Shown here piece after piece: positions 9,222 to 18,081 of a DNA stretch of 64,000 nt. The position numbers were made by a program, and so were the translations under genes. Position 1 is the first letter of the stretch. Each line of letters opens with the position of its first letter. Under the pieces are notes generated by a model. The model saw only the letters and a program-made list of their open reading frames with translations, did not search any database and had not been told where the DNA came from. This stretch comes from Pseudomonas duriflava (GTDB lineage: Bacteria; Pseudomonadota; Gammaproteobacteria; Pseudomonadales; Pseudomonadaceae): positions 1 through 64,000 of the forward strand of contig NZ_VLKY01000012.1 of assembly GCF_007830155.1 (NCBI RefSeq). The letters run 5' to 3'.

Positions 9222-11501
9222 TCAGGACTGTACGGTAGTTACAGGATTAATGACGCGCCCCAGCCCCAAATTACGCAAGGCCAGGTGCAGGGCACTGTGT
9301 ACTACCTGAGGGTTGTCTATTTTAAGCAACTGCTCAAGCATCTCACGTGCTTTGCTCAGGCTCATCTGCCGTAACAGCCACTTCACTTTGGGCAGGTTAG
9401 TCGCATTCATGGACAGTGAGTCATAACCCATAGCCATGAGCAGGACCGCGGCGGCCGGATCACCTGCCATTTCGCCGCAAATGCTGACCGGAATGTTTTC
9501 CGCATGACCGTCTTCTACGACCTTTTTCAAGGCCTGCAGAACAGCTGGATGAAAATAGTCGTACAGGTCAGCTACGCGTGGGTTGTTGCGATCTACAGCC
9601 AGCAGGTACTGGGTCAGATCGTTTGATCCTACAGAAATGAAATCCACTTCGCGCGCCAGATCACGTGCCTGATAGACTGCCGAAGGCACCTCCACCATTA
9701 CCCCCACCGGCGGCATGGGAACATCTACGCCTTCGTCACGCACTTCACACCAAGCACGATGCAACAGGTGCTGGGCCTCGTCGACCTCATGTACACCTGA
9801 AATCATAGGCAGCATGATGCGCAGGTTATTCAACCCCTCGCTGGCTTTGAGCATAGCCCGTGCCTGCACTAGAAAAATTTCAGGATGATCCAGCGTGACG
9901 CGAATGCCTCGCCATCCCAGGAAGGGGTTATCTTCTTTAATTGGGAAGTAAGACAAGGCCTTGTCTCCCCCGATATCGAGCATGCGCATAGTTACAGGCA
10001 GCGGATGGAAAGCTGCCAACTGTTCCCGGTAGATGGAAAGCTGCTCCTTCTCGCTCGGGAAACGGTCGTTGATCATGAAAGGAACTTCAGTCCGGTACAG
10101 ACCGACCCCTTCAGCGCCTCGCTGCTGAGCACGCGCCACATCAGCCATCAAACCGGTATTTACCCATAGAGGCATGCGATGGCCATCAAGGGTTTCGCAT
10201 GGGAGGCTCCGCAGTGCCTCCAGACCCTGGGTTAGCTGCCGTTCCTCTTCTACAACCTCACCGTACTGCTTGAGCAACTGGGGCGAGGGATTGGTAAAGA
10301 CCTCACCATGATAACCGTCGACAATAAGAGAGATACCGTCGACCTTGGAGTATGGAAGATCAACAGCGCCCATTACCGTGGGGATACCCATGGCGCGAGC
10401 TAAAATGGCAACATGGGAGTTACCTGAGCCCAAGACCGAAATCATACCGGCCAGCTTGCCCTCCGGCACTTCACCCAGCATGGCCGGTGATAATTCTTCA
10501 CTTACCAGAATGGTCTGATCCGGATAAACCAGACACTGCTGGCGAGCCTGCTGAAGGTAAGCCAGAAGGCGACGTCCCAGGTCCTTCACATCGGCAGCCC
10601 GTTCGCTTAGGTAAGCGTCGTCCATAAGCTCGAAGCGCTGAACATGATCGCCTACAACCTGGCGTAAAGCACCCTGTGCCCATTGCCCGCCTTTAATGAT
10701 CTGGATGACCTCCTTACCTAAGGCCGCATCATCAAGCATCATCAGGTATACATCGAACAGTGCGCGTTCTTCCTTGCGCAACTGGGTCGATAGCCGCTCG
10801 GACAACTGACGCATATCCTGCCGGACAGACTCGAGAGCATGCTGAAACAAGGCGATTTCAGCTTCGATATCGCTTACTTGCTTATCAGGCACGACCTCCA
10901 GATCAGCCGGAGGCAAGACCACTACAGCTGTACCGACCCCAACACCGGGCGCTCCAGGAATACCGACGAAACGGGCCTCTTGGATGCCTTTGCCAAGACG
11001 GCCAAGCCCGCGGATGGTACCGGTGGCCTCGGCATGGGCAATAACTCCGGCCAGCTGCGCGCTCATGGTGACAAGGAAAGCCTCTTCACCCTCGTCAAAC
11101 TGACGCCGCTCCTTCTGCTGGACAACCAGAACGCCCATGACGCGGCGATGGTGAATAATCGGTGCTCCGAGGAAAGAAGCGAACCGCTCCTCTCCGGTCT
11201 CAGCGAAATAGCGAAAACGGGGGTGACTGGAAGCATCTTCCAGGTTCAGAGGCTCTTCGCGTGTGCCAACGAGGCCTACCAGCCCTTCATTGGGCGCCAT
11301 GCTGACACGGCCAATGGAGCGCTTGTTAAGCCCCTCGGAAGCCATCAGAACGAACCGATTGGTTTCCGGATCAAGTAGATAGACCGAGCAGACCTGGGTG
11401 CCCATGGCTGCCCGAACACGCTGGACAATAATAGACAATGCCGACTTGAGATCCTTGGCGGCATTTACCTCTTGAACGACCTTACGCAGCGTATTCAGCA
11501 T
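9222..11501 (-). CDS. ptsP: PtsP, phosphoenolpyruvate-protein phosphotransferase (EI-Ntr)
   Basis: 759 residues. Entry enzyme of the nitrogen-related phosphotransferase system: autophosphorylates from PEP and passes phosphate to NPr (PtsO). Domains in order: GAF sensor (about 1-150), PEP-utiliser N-terminal domain, the phosphohistidine swivel domain with GNSHVAILARAMGIPTVMG holding the active histidine, and the C-terminal PEP-binding TIM barrel (MRMLDIGGDK, SVGSNDLTQYLLAVDR, CGEMAGDP). The start at 11501 gives MLNTLRKVVQEV, matching the family; the frame is open to 11627 but the added residues look non-coding. It lies downstream of rppH, as in other gammaproteobacteria. Confidence 0.96.
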   Translation of the reverse strand: MLNTLRKVVQEVNAAKDLKSALSIIVQRVRAAMGTQVCSVYLLDPETNRFVLMASEGLNKRSIGRVSMAPNEGLVGLVGTREEPLNLEDASSHPRFRYFAETGEERFASFLGAPIIHHRRVMGVLVVQQKERRQFDEGEEAFLVTMSAQLAGVIAHAEATGTIRGLGRLGKGIQEARFVGIPGAPGVGVGTAVVVLPPADLEVVPDKQVSDIEAEIALFQHALESVRQDMRQLSERLSTQLRKEERALFDVYLMMLDDAALGKEVIQIIKGGQWAQGALRQVVGDHVQRFELMDDAYLSERAADVKDLGRRLLAYLQQARQQCLVYPDQTILVSEELSPAMLGEVPEGKLAGMISVLGSGNSHVAILARAMGIPTVMGAVDLPYSKVDGISLIVDGYHGEVFTNPSPQLLKQYGEVVEEERQLTQGLEALRSLPCETLDGHRMPLWVNTGLMADVARAQQRGAEGVGLYRTEVPFMINDRFPSEKEQLSIYREQLAAFHPLPVTMRMLDIGGDKALSYFPIKEDNPFLGWRGIRVTLDHPEIFLVQARAMLKASEGLNNLRIMLPMISGVHEVDEAQHLLHRAWCEVRDEGVDVPMPPVGVMVEVPSAVYQARDLAREVDFISVGSNDLTQYLLAVDRNNPRVADLYDYFHPAVLQALKKVVEDGHAENIPVSICGEMAGDPAAAVLLMAMGYDSLSMNATNLPKVKWLLRQMSLSKAREMLEQLLKIDNPQVVHSALHLALRNLGLGRVINPVTTVQS

Positions 11502-11790
11502 GCTAGAAGCCCTGGGCCTGGGTGACATCGAATGGCAACCGTGCGGCGGATGCCGAAGTGCGGGCGGATAATTCTTCCGCCACGACGGGAAGCGCCGTAA
11601 TGAAGGAAGGGTGGCAACGATGCCCATATGACAGCACCATAGCCCACAACGTCACAAATCGTTCATCCCGCATGACCAACGCATACCCTCCATACCACGG
11701 CCCGCCAGAACAGCCCGGCAGCCGGTGAGGCAATGCCAACGGTGCCTCTTCCGTCTTCTATACGTATTGCCGGACGTGTCTACACTCCTT

Positions 11791-12264
11791 TCAGGCGAGC
11801 AGACGCGGCGCCAATTCCTTAAGGGCCCGGCGGTAGACCTCTCGCTTGAAGGTGACTACCTGCCCCAATGGATACCAATAACTTACCCAGCGCCAGCCAT
11901 CAAATTCCGGCTTGCCGGTTACATCCATACGTACCCGCTGGTCTTCCGACATCAACCGCAGCAGAAACCATTTCTGCTTTTGACCAATGCACAGAGGCCG
12001 ACTATGGGTCCTGACCATGCGCTGTGGCAGTCGATAGCGCAGCCAACCTCGGGTACAGGCCAGAATTCGAACATCCTCCGGCCCTAGCCCTACTTCTTCA
12101 TTCAATTCACGATACAGCGCTTCTTCTGGCGTTTCACGATCATCGATACCACCCTGTGGAAACTGCCAGGCGTCCTGATTGATGCGCCGAGCCCAGAGTA
12201 CTTGTCCAGCATCGTTTGCAAGAATGATGCCGACGTTTGGGCGAAAACCATCAGAGTCAATCAC
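11791..12264 (-). CDS. rppH: RNA pyrophosphohydrolase RppH
   Basis: 157 residues with a GTG start, (V/M)[14 protein letters not shown], the canonical RppH N-terminus; AGGGG lies about nine bases upstream. A longer frame from 12327 adds an unrelated N-terminus. RppH removes pyrophosphate from 5' triphosphorylated mRNA and so triggers RNase E decay. The Nudix box is complete: [22 protein letters not shown], at about residues 38-59. The rppH-ptsP pairing is conserved in gammaproteobacteria; here 289 bases separate them with no convincing gene in between. Confidence 0.94.
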   Translation of the reverse strand: MIDSDGFRPNVGIILANDAGQVLWARRINQDAWQFPQGGIDDRETPEEALYRELNEEVGLGPEDVRILACTRGWLRYRLPQRMVRTHSRPLCIGQKQKWFLLRLMSEDQRVRMDVTGKPEFDGWRWVSYWYPLGQVVTFKREVYRRALKELAPRLLA

Positions 12265-12862
12265 GGCTGACACCCCTGGAAAAATCAATAGGCTTGCATT
12301 GTTCCATAAAGCCCGCAAGCGCAGCAACGCGGCGCCTGGCCAGTATTTTGCCGCACCGGGTAAAGGGCTGCCCGTTATGCTCAGACTATGACAGACCGTG
12401 TTCCTGAGAATGCGCGTGAAAGTATCCCGGGCACTAGCTGAACCGCAGCTTAAACGTCAGCGAATCCCAATGTATTAGTTGCAGAGTAACTGATTAAATC
12501 TCGCAATACTTTTTAAAAGAATCCTGCCGGCTTTCTCGTTATCACAAGGCTCTAGCCAATCACCTCATTGGCTTGGCATTTGTTATTGATGGATGAGAAA
12601 AGGCCCATTGCTGTAAGAGAGGCTTCAGGCCAAGCCAGTCGCACGAGTGGAGTACCCACCTGATCTGTAACATGGCCTAACGGTTGTAATAGCCATGCCA
12701 TTTACGGGTTGGGTTAGATAAGCATGAATAGTGGTCTTTAAGAGATTAAAGCCCGGGCCAGCGCATCGATGCTGCCAGGGGCTCACTACACGCCTGGAAA
12801 AGCGCAACCATATTGGCCATTACAGCGTCTTTCTGATTGAAGACGCTGTAAGGTACGGACTG
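12265..12862. other. Gene-free interval between rppH and ilvA
   Basis: About 600 bases upstream of rppH and downstream of ilvA (both minus strand). I find no credible coding frame. It holds a short inverted repeat at 12554-12573 (AGCCAAT / ATTGGCT, 6-base loop) and the ilvA-proximal hairpin at 12821-12850. Presumably it contains the promoter of the rppH-ptsP unit, but I cannot point to convincing -35/-10 boxes. In P. aeruginosa a HAD-type hydrolase gene sits in this position; no trace was recognised here. Confidence 0.5.
12821..12850 (-). terminator. Hairpin just downstream of ilvA
   Basis: Perfect 11-base-pair stem (TACAGCGTCTT / AAGACGCTGTA) with an 8-base loop, 12 bases beyond the ilvA stop. 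No T tract follows on the minus strand, so it may be a 3' end-protecting structure rather than an intrinsic terminator. Confidence 0.55.
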
Positions 12863-14377
12863 TTAGCCCAGGAACAATCGGTAGGCTGGATTACTGGTCT
12901 CGTCCCAATAGCGGTAACCAATCTCGGTCAAGGCCTCGGGCACAAGATGACGCTCATCTTCTGGCACTTCCAGAGCCGCCAGGACACGACCGTCAGCAGC
13001 ACCGTGGTTACGGTAGTGGAACATCGTGATGTTCCAGCGCCCGCCGAGACGATTAAGGAAATTGAACAAGGCACCCGGTCGCTCGGGAAACTCGAAGCGA
13101 AAGACCTGCTCCGTGTCTACATGAGGCGCATGGCCACCTACGGTATGACGTATATGAAGTTTGGCCAGCTCGTTTTCGGTGAGATCAACTACCGGGAACC
13201 CCTGGTCACGTAAACTTTCCACCAGCTTTTCCCGCGGGTCGGTTTCTGGATGGGTCTGCACGCCAACAAAGATATGAGCTTCTTTCTCAGTGTTATAACG
13301 GTAATTGAACTCGGTAATTTGCCGTTTGCCCAAGGCCTCGCAGAACGCTTTGAAGCTGCCCGGCCGCTCAGGGATAGTCACCGCAATAATCGCCTCGCGC
13401 TGCTCACCCAGTTCTGCCCGTTCCGCTACATGACGCAGACGGTCAAAATTGACGTTTGCCCCGGAATCGATGGCAACCAGGGTCTGACCTTTTATCCCGT
13501 GGGTTGCGACATATTTCTTAATCCCTGCCACGCCTAGCGCGCCTGCCGGTTCGGTAATGGAGCGCGTATCGTCGTAAATATCCTTGATGGCTGCACAAAT
13601 CTCGTCGGAACTGACAGTTACCACGTCATCAACATAACGCCGACAGATTTCGAACGTGTGATGGCCAATCTGCCCTACCGCAACGCCATCTGCAAAAATG
13701 CCGACCTGGCTAAGCACCACTCGTTCATTAGCCTGCATAGCCGCCTGCAAGCAATTGGAATCGTCAGGCTCCACGCCAATAATCTTAATTTCCGGACGCA
13801 GGTACTTAACGTAGGCGGCGATCCCCGCGATCAGCCCACCTCCGCCTACCGGCACAAAAATCGCGTTCAGCGATCCGGGCTGCTGGCGCAAAATTTCCAT
13901 TGCGACCGTGCCCTGCCCGGCAATGGTGTCCGGATCGTCATAGGGATGAATAAAGGTATAGCCCTTTTCTTCGACCAACTTGAGCGCATGAGTCAGGGCC
14001 TCCGGAAAGGCATCGCCATGCAATACCGCCTTGGCCCCACGAGCACGCACCGCCTTGACCTTGATCTCTGGCGTAGTCTTAGGCATGACGATAACCGCCT
14101 TGATACCCAGCTTTTGCGCAGCCAGTGCTAACCCTTGGGCATGGTTACCAGCCGAGGCAGCAATTACCCCGCGGGCCTTTTCTTCGTCGGTCAGCTGAGC
14201 CACCTTGTTATAGGCCCCTCTAATCTTGAAGGAAAAGACCGGTTGCAGATCTTCACGCTTGAGCAGAATCTGGTTACCCAACCGTTCAGATAAAGTACGG
14301 GCGGGTTGCAAAGGGGTTTCGACGGCGACATCGTAGACGGGCGAGGTCAGCATTTTCTTGACGTACTGTTCGAGCAT
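12863..14377 (-). CDS. ilvA: Threonine ammonia-lyase (deaminase), biosynthetic
   Basis: 504 residues, the full length of the long biosynthetic IlvA. Converts L-threonine to 2-oxobutanoate and ammonia, the committing step of isoleucine synthesis. The PLP lysine is Lys51 in FSFKIRGAYNK and the glycine-rich phosphate loop is VGGGGLIAG. Two ACT-like regulatory domains follow (starting near IAVTIPERPGSF and FRFEFPERPGAL), consistent with isoleucine feedback. The start at 14377 gives MLEQYVKKML; an earlier in-frame ATG at 14458 adds a non-homologous leader. Divergent from rpiA, as in Pseudomonas. Confidence 0.96.
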   Translation of the reverse strand: MLEQYVKKMLTSPVYDVAVETPLQPARTLSERLGNQILLKREDLQPVFSFKIRGAYNKVAQLTDEEKARGVIAASAGNHAQGLALAAQKLGIKAVIVMPKTTPEIKVKAVRARGAKAVLHGDAFPEALTHALKLVEEKGYTFIHPYDDPDTIAGQGTVAMEILRQQPGSLNAIFVPVGGGGLIAGIAAYVKYLRPEIKIIGVEPDDSNCLQAAMQANERVVLSQVGIFADGVAVGQIGHHTFEICRRYVDDVVTVSSDEICAAIKDIYDDTRSITEPAGALGVAGIKKYVATHGIKGQTLVAIDSGANVNFDRLRHVAERAELGEQREAIIAVTIPERPGSFKAFCEALGKRQITEFNYRYNTEKEAHIFVGVQTHPETDPREKLVESLRDQGFPVVDLTENELAKLHIRHTVGGHAPHVDTEQVFRFEFPERPGALFNFLNRLGGRWNITMFHYRNHGAADGRVLAALEVPEDERHLVPEALTEIGYRYWDETSNPAYRLFLG

Positions 14378-14529
14378 CGATGTTTCTCGACAAGGCTTGG
14401 GCGGGGCCGACCAGTCTACTGCGCCAGCCACACACGAAGCCACCCACAATGAAACCAATCTCTTGTCAACGGCATGCCTAGCAAGCCCAGGTATACTCCT
14501 CTTACCTTCATTTTCTGTCGGAATCGCCT

Positions 14530-15201
14530 ATGAACCAGGATCAACTCAAGCAAGCGGTGGCCCAGGCCGCTATCGACTACATCCTTCCGCATTTGTCCCG
14601 TGACAGTATCGTTGGGGTTGGTACAGGCTCTACCGCCAACTTCTTCATCGACTTGCTCGGTCAGCACAAGATGGAGTTTGACGGTGCGGTGGCTAGCTCC
14701 GAAGCTACCGCCGAGCGCCTGAAAAAACATGGCATTCCGGTCTATGATCTTAATGGAGTTAACAATCTGGAGTTCTATGTTGACGGTGCCGATGAAGCTA
14801 CAGAGCACTTGCAGCTGATCAAGGGTGGTGGTGCAGCACTTACACGCGAGAAAATTGTTGCAGCCGTTGCGCGCACGTTCGTCTGTATCGCCGACGGTAG
14901 TAAGCGCGTAGACATTCTGGGTGAGTTCCCCTTACCGGTAGAGGTCATCCCTATGGCCCGCAGCTATGTTGCACGAGAACTCGTCAAGCTGGGCGGGGAT
15001 CCTGTGTATCGCGAGGGCGTTAAAACCGACAACGGCAATGTGGTTCTTGACGTCCATAACCTACATATTGTTGATCCGGTCGGCTTGGAATCCGCCATCA
15101 ATAATATTGTGGGTGTGGTCACTGTAGGTTTATTTGCCGCGCGCCCTGCTGATGTCCTGCTGCTCGGCACGGCTGAAGGGGTAAAAGCACTGAAACGCTA
15201 A
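14530..15201 (+). CDS. rpiA: Ribose-5-phosphate isomerase A
   Basis: 223 residues. Interconverts ribose 5-phosphate and ribulose 5-phosphate in the non-oxidative pentose phosphate pathway. Conserved motifs [11 protein letters not shown] (near 30-40), DGADEA and [12 protein letters not shown] with the catalytic glutamate/lysine region are intact. It starts 152 bases from the divergent ilvA start; a TATACT -10-like box lies at 14492-14497, but no properly spaced -35 box is obvious. It complements the transketolase/transaldolase cluster at 44-50 kb. Confidence 0.97.
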   Translation: MNQDQLKQAVAQAAIDYILPHLSRDSIVGVGTGSTANFFIDLLGQHKMEFDGAVASSEATAERLKKHGIPVYDLNGVNNLEFYVDGADEATEHLQLIKGGGAALTREKIVAAVARTFVCIADGSKRVDILGEFPLPVEVIPMARSYVARELVKLGGDPVYREGVKTDNGNVVLDVHNLHIVDPVGLESAINNIVGVVTVGLFAARPADVLLLGTAEGVKALKR

Positions 15202-15284
15202 ACATACGCTTAGTGCTTTCAACGCGTGCACAGGGAACGTGCCCGTAATTAATGATCAGTAGTGCATAGCGCATAAGAAATCGT

Positions 15285-16235
15285 TTAACGCTTGCTAAAG
15301 CGATAAAACAGATTCGGCTCACTGATGACATAAAGGCGGCCTTGATCATCCAGGGTCATACCTTCTGCCTGAGGCACATCCAGATTCAGACCGTGCTCAC
15401 CGGCTTCAAGCGACATGGAGCCAACAGGAAGGCTTTCCTTGTCCAGTTCAATTACTTTCTTTGATTCGTCCGACAGCGCTAGCAGATGCCCACTATCAGA
15501 ATCGAACGCAAGGCTGGACAGATCCTTGACCAGCAGGCCGCTGTCGCGTTGTGTGTCTGTATACAGGCGGATTTCCATGGGCTGCTCAGGATGTGTCCCG
15601 GCAAATCCGTCAATCTCATAGATCTGTACCGGATCCATTTCTTTTGCCACGAAAAGCCGCTTGTGCTGGTAGTCGTAGGCTAGCCCTTCGAATCCCTTGT
15701 TATCAGGCTTAGATACATTCAAGGAAAATTGGGTCTGATTGACGGGATCGTTTACATCGATAACGCGGGTGTGCTCGTCGACATGAATCTGGACCAACCG
15801 CTGACTACGCTCCTCGACAACTATATAGACGCCTGGGCTGATGTATTCGATGGCCTCGGGATCGCTAAAACCACGCATGGGAATACGGCGCAGTACATCG
15901 CCTTCCAATGAAAGCTCGACGAACTCGGAGTCCTTGTTAGTCAGTGTTACCAACGTCTGCCGTGACGGGTCGAACGTTGCAGCCGAAAAGTCTCGATTGC
16001 CCGGTATAGGCTTAGCCTCGATATCGACCTGGTAGGCTGGCAGCCAAAGCGAACGTTCTTTCCACTCCTTGGCATACCACCGCTCTTGAACGCTATACCA
16101 GAGTCGGTCGAAAAGGCGCTGCTCCTGAACGATAAAGAGTGAGCCGAGTACGACACACAGTGCCGCTGCAGCCATGAAGCGAGGGGAAGGATGGCGCAGG
16201 GTTGTACGCCAGACCACTAACCGCTGAGTTGTCAT
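15285..16235 (-). CDS. SdiA-regulated (YjiK-type) domain protein, copy 1
   Basis: 316 residues. A single N-terminal hydrophobic anchor (AAAALCVVLGSLFIV) is followed by a periplasmic domain with repeated motifs such as DPEAIEYI, NKGFEGLAYD, SSLAFDSDSGHLLALSDES and QAEGMTLDDQGRLYVISEPNLFY, typical of the SdiA-regulated/YjiK beta-propeller family. I place the start at 16235 because AGGA precedes it by about eight bases; another in-frame ATG lies at 16262. It is clearly paralogous to the next gene upstream (16322-17221). Biochemical role is unknown; family members are predicted calcium-binding or phytase-like propellers. Confidence 0.82.
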   Translation of the reverse strand: MTTQRLVVWRTTLRHPSPRFMAAAALCVVLGSLFIVQEQRLFDRLWYSVQERWYAKEWKERSLWLPAYQVDIEAKPIPGNRDFSAATFDPSRQTLVTLTNKDSEFVELSLEGDVLRRIPMRGFSDPEAIEYISPGVYIVVEERSQRLVQIHVDEHTRVIDVNDPVNQTQFSLNVSKPDNKGFEGLAYDYQHKRLFVAKEMDPVQIYEIDGFAGTHPEQPMEIRLYTDTQRDSGLLVKDLSSLAFDSDSGHLLALSDESKKVIELDKESLPVGSMSLEAGEHGLNLDVPQAEGMTLDDQGRLYVISEPNLFYRFSKR

Positions 16236-16321
16236 AGGTCGTCCTGATATCGGAATCATCACAGCCTAGCGGGCCAAGATGAATCAAACCTGAATGATCA
16301 GAAGATTACGCAGCAAATGTG

Positions 16322-17221
16322 TCAGCTAGATTTCTTGAACACGTAGAACAGATTAGGCTCACTGACAATATAGACCGTTCCGGCTTCATCAATGGCTACC
16401 CCTTCGGCCTGGGGAATACTAGTGGAAAGGCCATTCAACCCACCAATCAGGCTGATAAAGCTGACCGGACGCCCCTCCTCGTCCAACTCCAGTAACAGAT
16501 GTGATTCATCGGACAAGACGAGAGTGTGTCCGGTTCTCGGATCTATACTCAAGGCTGAATAGTCGTTCATCAAATGACTGTGCTCATCCATGCCCTGCAA
16601 AGTACCGAGAATATTCGTCCCGTCACTAGACAGGCTGAACAATGCAGCAGGATCACGCTCTTTGCTGAACAACAGACGCTGTTGCCGCTGGTCCCAGGCT
16701 ACGCCTTCGAATCCCTTATTGCCCGCATCGGCAAAACCAAGATCGAAGAACTTGAAATCCTGGGGACCTAAGGACTCGGTATAGATATCAAGGTCGAACA
16801 AAGCCAGTGTTCGCTTTCGTTCATCAACGATCCCCATATGCCCGCCTCCCAGGACAACTACGCCCTCCGGGTTGGATAATCCCGTAATAGGGATCCGTCG
16901 AAGAATGTCACCTGTGAGACTAACTTCGACCAACAGCGGCTTTTTCCCCGTAACGATAAACAGACTGCCAGTAGCCGGGTTATAAGCGATATCAGAGGTC
17001 TCGGCATGCTCCAGGTCCGCCAGCGGCTTGGCCTGAATAATGGCCGTGTAGCCTGGTAGCCAGATAGTCTCGGCTCGCTGATCGGAAGAAGTGTTGTGCT
17101 CTTGCCACCAGAGCAGTGCTCGCTCATCCCAATGAAAAACTTTGGTTAAAATGGCCAGGATCATCAGTAGTGTACCGATGATCCAGACCTTCCATGAGCG
17201 TGGACGTAACGCATTTAACAT
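16322..17221 (-). CDS. SdiA-regulated (YjiK-type) domain protein, copy 2
   Basis: 299 residues with the same plan as its downstream neighbour: an N-terminal anchor (VWIIGTLLMILAIL) and a propeller with matching motifs (NPEGVVVL, NKGFEGVAWD, YSALSIDPRTGHTLVLSDES, QAEGVAIDEAGTVYIVSEPNLFY). The two genes are tandem duplicates, 86 bases apart on the same strand, and diverged well beyond a recent duplication. No clear ribosome site is visible before the ATG at 17221. Function unknown; likely exported to the periplasm and tethered to the inner membrane. Confidence 0.82.
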   Translation of the reverse strand: MLNALRPRSWKVWIIGTLLMILAILTKVFHWDERALLWWQEHNTSSDQRAETIWLPGYTAIIQAKPLADLEHAETSDIAYNPATGSLFIVTGKKPLLVEVSLTGDILRRIPITGLSNPEGVVVLGGGHMGIVDERKRTLALFDLDIYTESLGPQDFKFFDLGFADAGNKGFEGVAWDQRQQRLLFSKERDPAALFSLSSDGTNILGTLQGMDEHSHLMNDYSALSIDPRTGHTLVLSDESHLLLELDEEGRPVSFISLIGGLNGLSTSIPQAEGVAIDEAGTVYIVSEPNLFYVFKKSS

Positions 17222-17288
17222 GATGACGGTTTCGACTGCCGGACAGATGGGACGTGACCGCCGCTGAGTTATTGGGGTTGTAGATAAG

Positions 17289-17954
17289 TTACAGAACGCG
17301 ACTTTCGAACTGGCTTTTGCCTGGTAGCTCCAATACCAGAGTGTCGCCCTTGTTCAATGGCCCGACCCCTTTTGGCGTGCCTGTCAGGACTACATCACCG
17401 GGCTGCAACGAGAAATGACCGCACAGGTGCTGAATAAGCGGCACGATAGGGTTGAGCATATCGCAGCTGTTACCGTCCTGACGGATCTCGCCATTAATAG
17501 TCAGCCGTACGTCAATATCTGCCAGATCGCTATAAGCATCGCCTGGTATGAAAGGCGCCAATACGCAGGCACCGTCGAAACTCTTGGCGATTTCCCAGGG
17601 GTAACCCTTTTCCTTAAGCCGAGCCTGGACATCACGCAAGGTAAGATCCAGCGCCGGTGCAAAGCCGGAAATGGCATCGCGCACTTCCTCCTCGCTCGGC
17701 TTGCGAGACAGAGGCTTGCCGATCAATACGGCAATTTCCGCTTCATAATGCACTGACCCACGATCATCCGGAATACTGAAGCCTCCCTCTATCGGCACGA
17801 CGGCGCTGCTTGGCTTAATGAACAGCAGCGGCTCGGTCGGCACGGGATTGTTCAGCTCCTGAGCATGTTCGGCATAGTTACGGCCGATACAGACAACCTT
17901 ACCTAACGGAAAGTGAATTTTTGTACCATCGACATACTGGTGCTGATAGCTCAT
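17289..17954 (-). CDS. Fumarylacetoacetate hydrolase (FAH) family protein
   Basis: 221 residues, single FAH domain. Landmarks: KVVCIGRNYAEHAQEL, FIKPSSAVV, the metal-binding HYEAEIAVLIGK (HxExE type) and the C-terminal VVLTGTPKGVGPL. Small FAH proteins of this type act as acylpyruvate hydrolases or oxaloacetate decarboxylases. The start at 17954 gives MSYQHQYVDG; the frame runs open to 18038 but without homology. It lies just downstream of the D-2-hydroxyglutarate dehydrogenase gene, as in Pseudomonas, and may share its transcript (127-base gap). Confidence 0.9.
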   Translation of the reverse strand: MSYQHQYVDGTKIHFPLGKVVCIGRNYAEHAQELNNPVPTEPLLFIKPSSAVVPIEGGFSIPDDRGSVHYEAEIAVLIGKPLSRKPSEEEVRDAISGFAPALDLTLRDVQARLKEKGYPWEIAKSFDGACVLAPFIPGDAYSDLADIDVRLTINGEIRQDGNSCDMLNPIVPLIQHLCGHFSLQPGDVVLTGTPKGVGPLNKGDTLVLELPGKSQFESRVL

Positions 17955-18081
17955 GGTAAACCGACTCCTGAGGGAAAGCCCATGTTGATCCTTGAAGCCA
18001 GAGGCCTGGCCGCGCTGCCGAAACGGGCGACCAAGCATACCGGCCTAAACCTGAACATTACCGGAATGGCCGGCATGGACG

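Noticed and set aside
11503-11739. Minus-strand open frame of 78 codons between rppH and ptsP
   Set aside because: No ribosome site, no recognisable composition, and it extends into the ptsP start region; likely chance.
12731-13213. Plus-strand frame of 160 codons over the 3' end of ilvA
   Set aside because: It lies opposite a certain gene and its sequence mirrors the ilvA codons.
14463-14497. Possible sigma-70 promoter before rpiA (TTGTCA ... TATACT)
   Set aside because: The spacer is 23 bases, too long for a standard promoter; only the TATACT box is attractive, so it was noted in the rpiA entry but not called.
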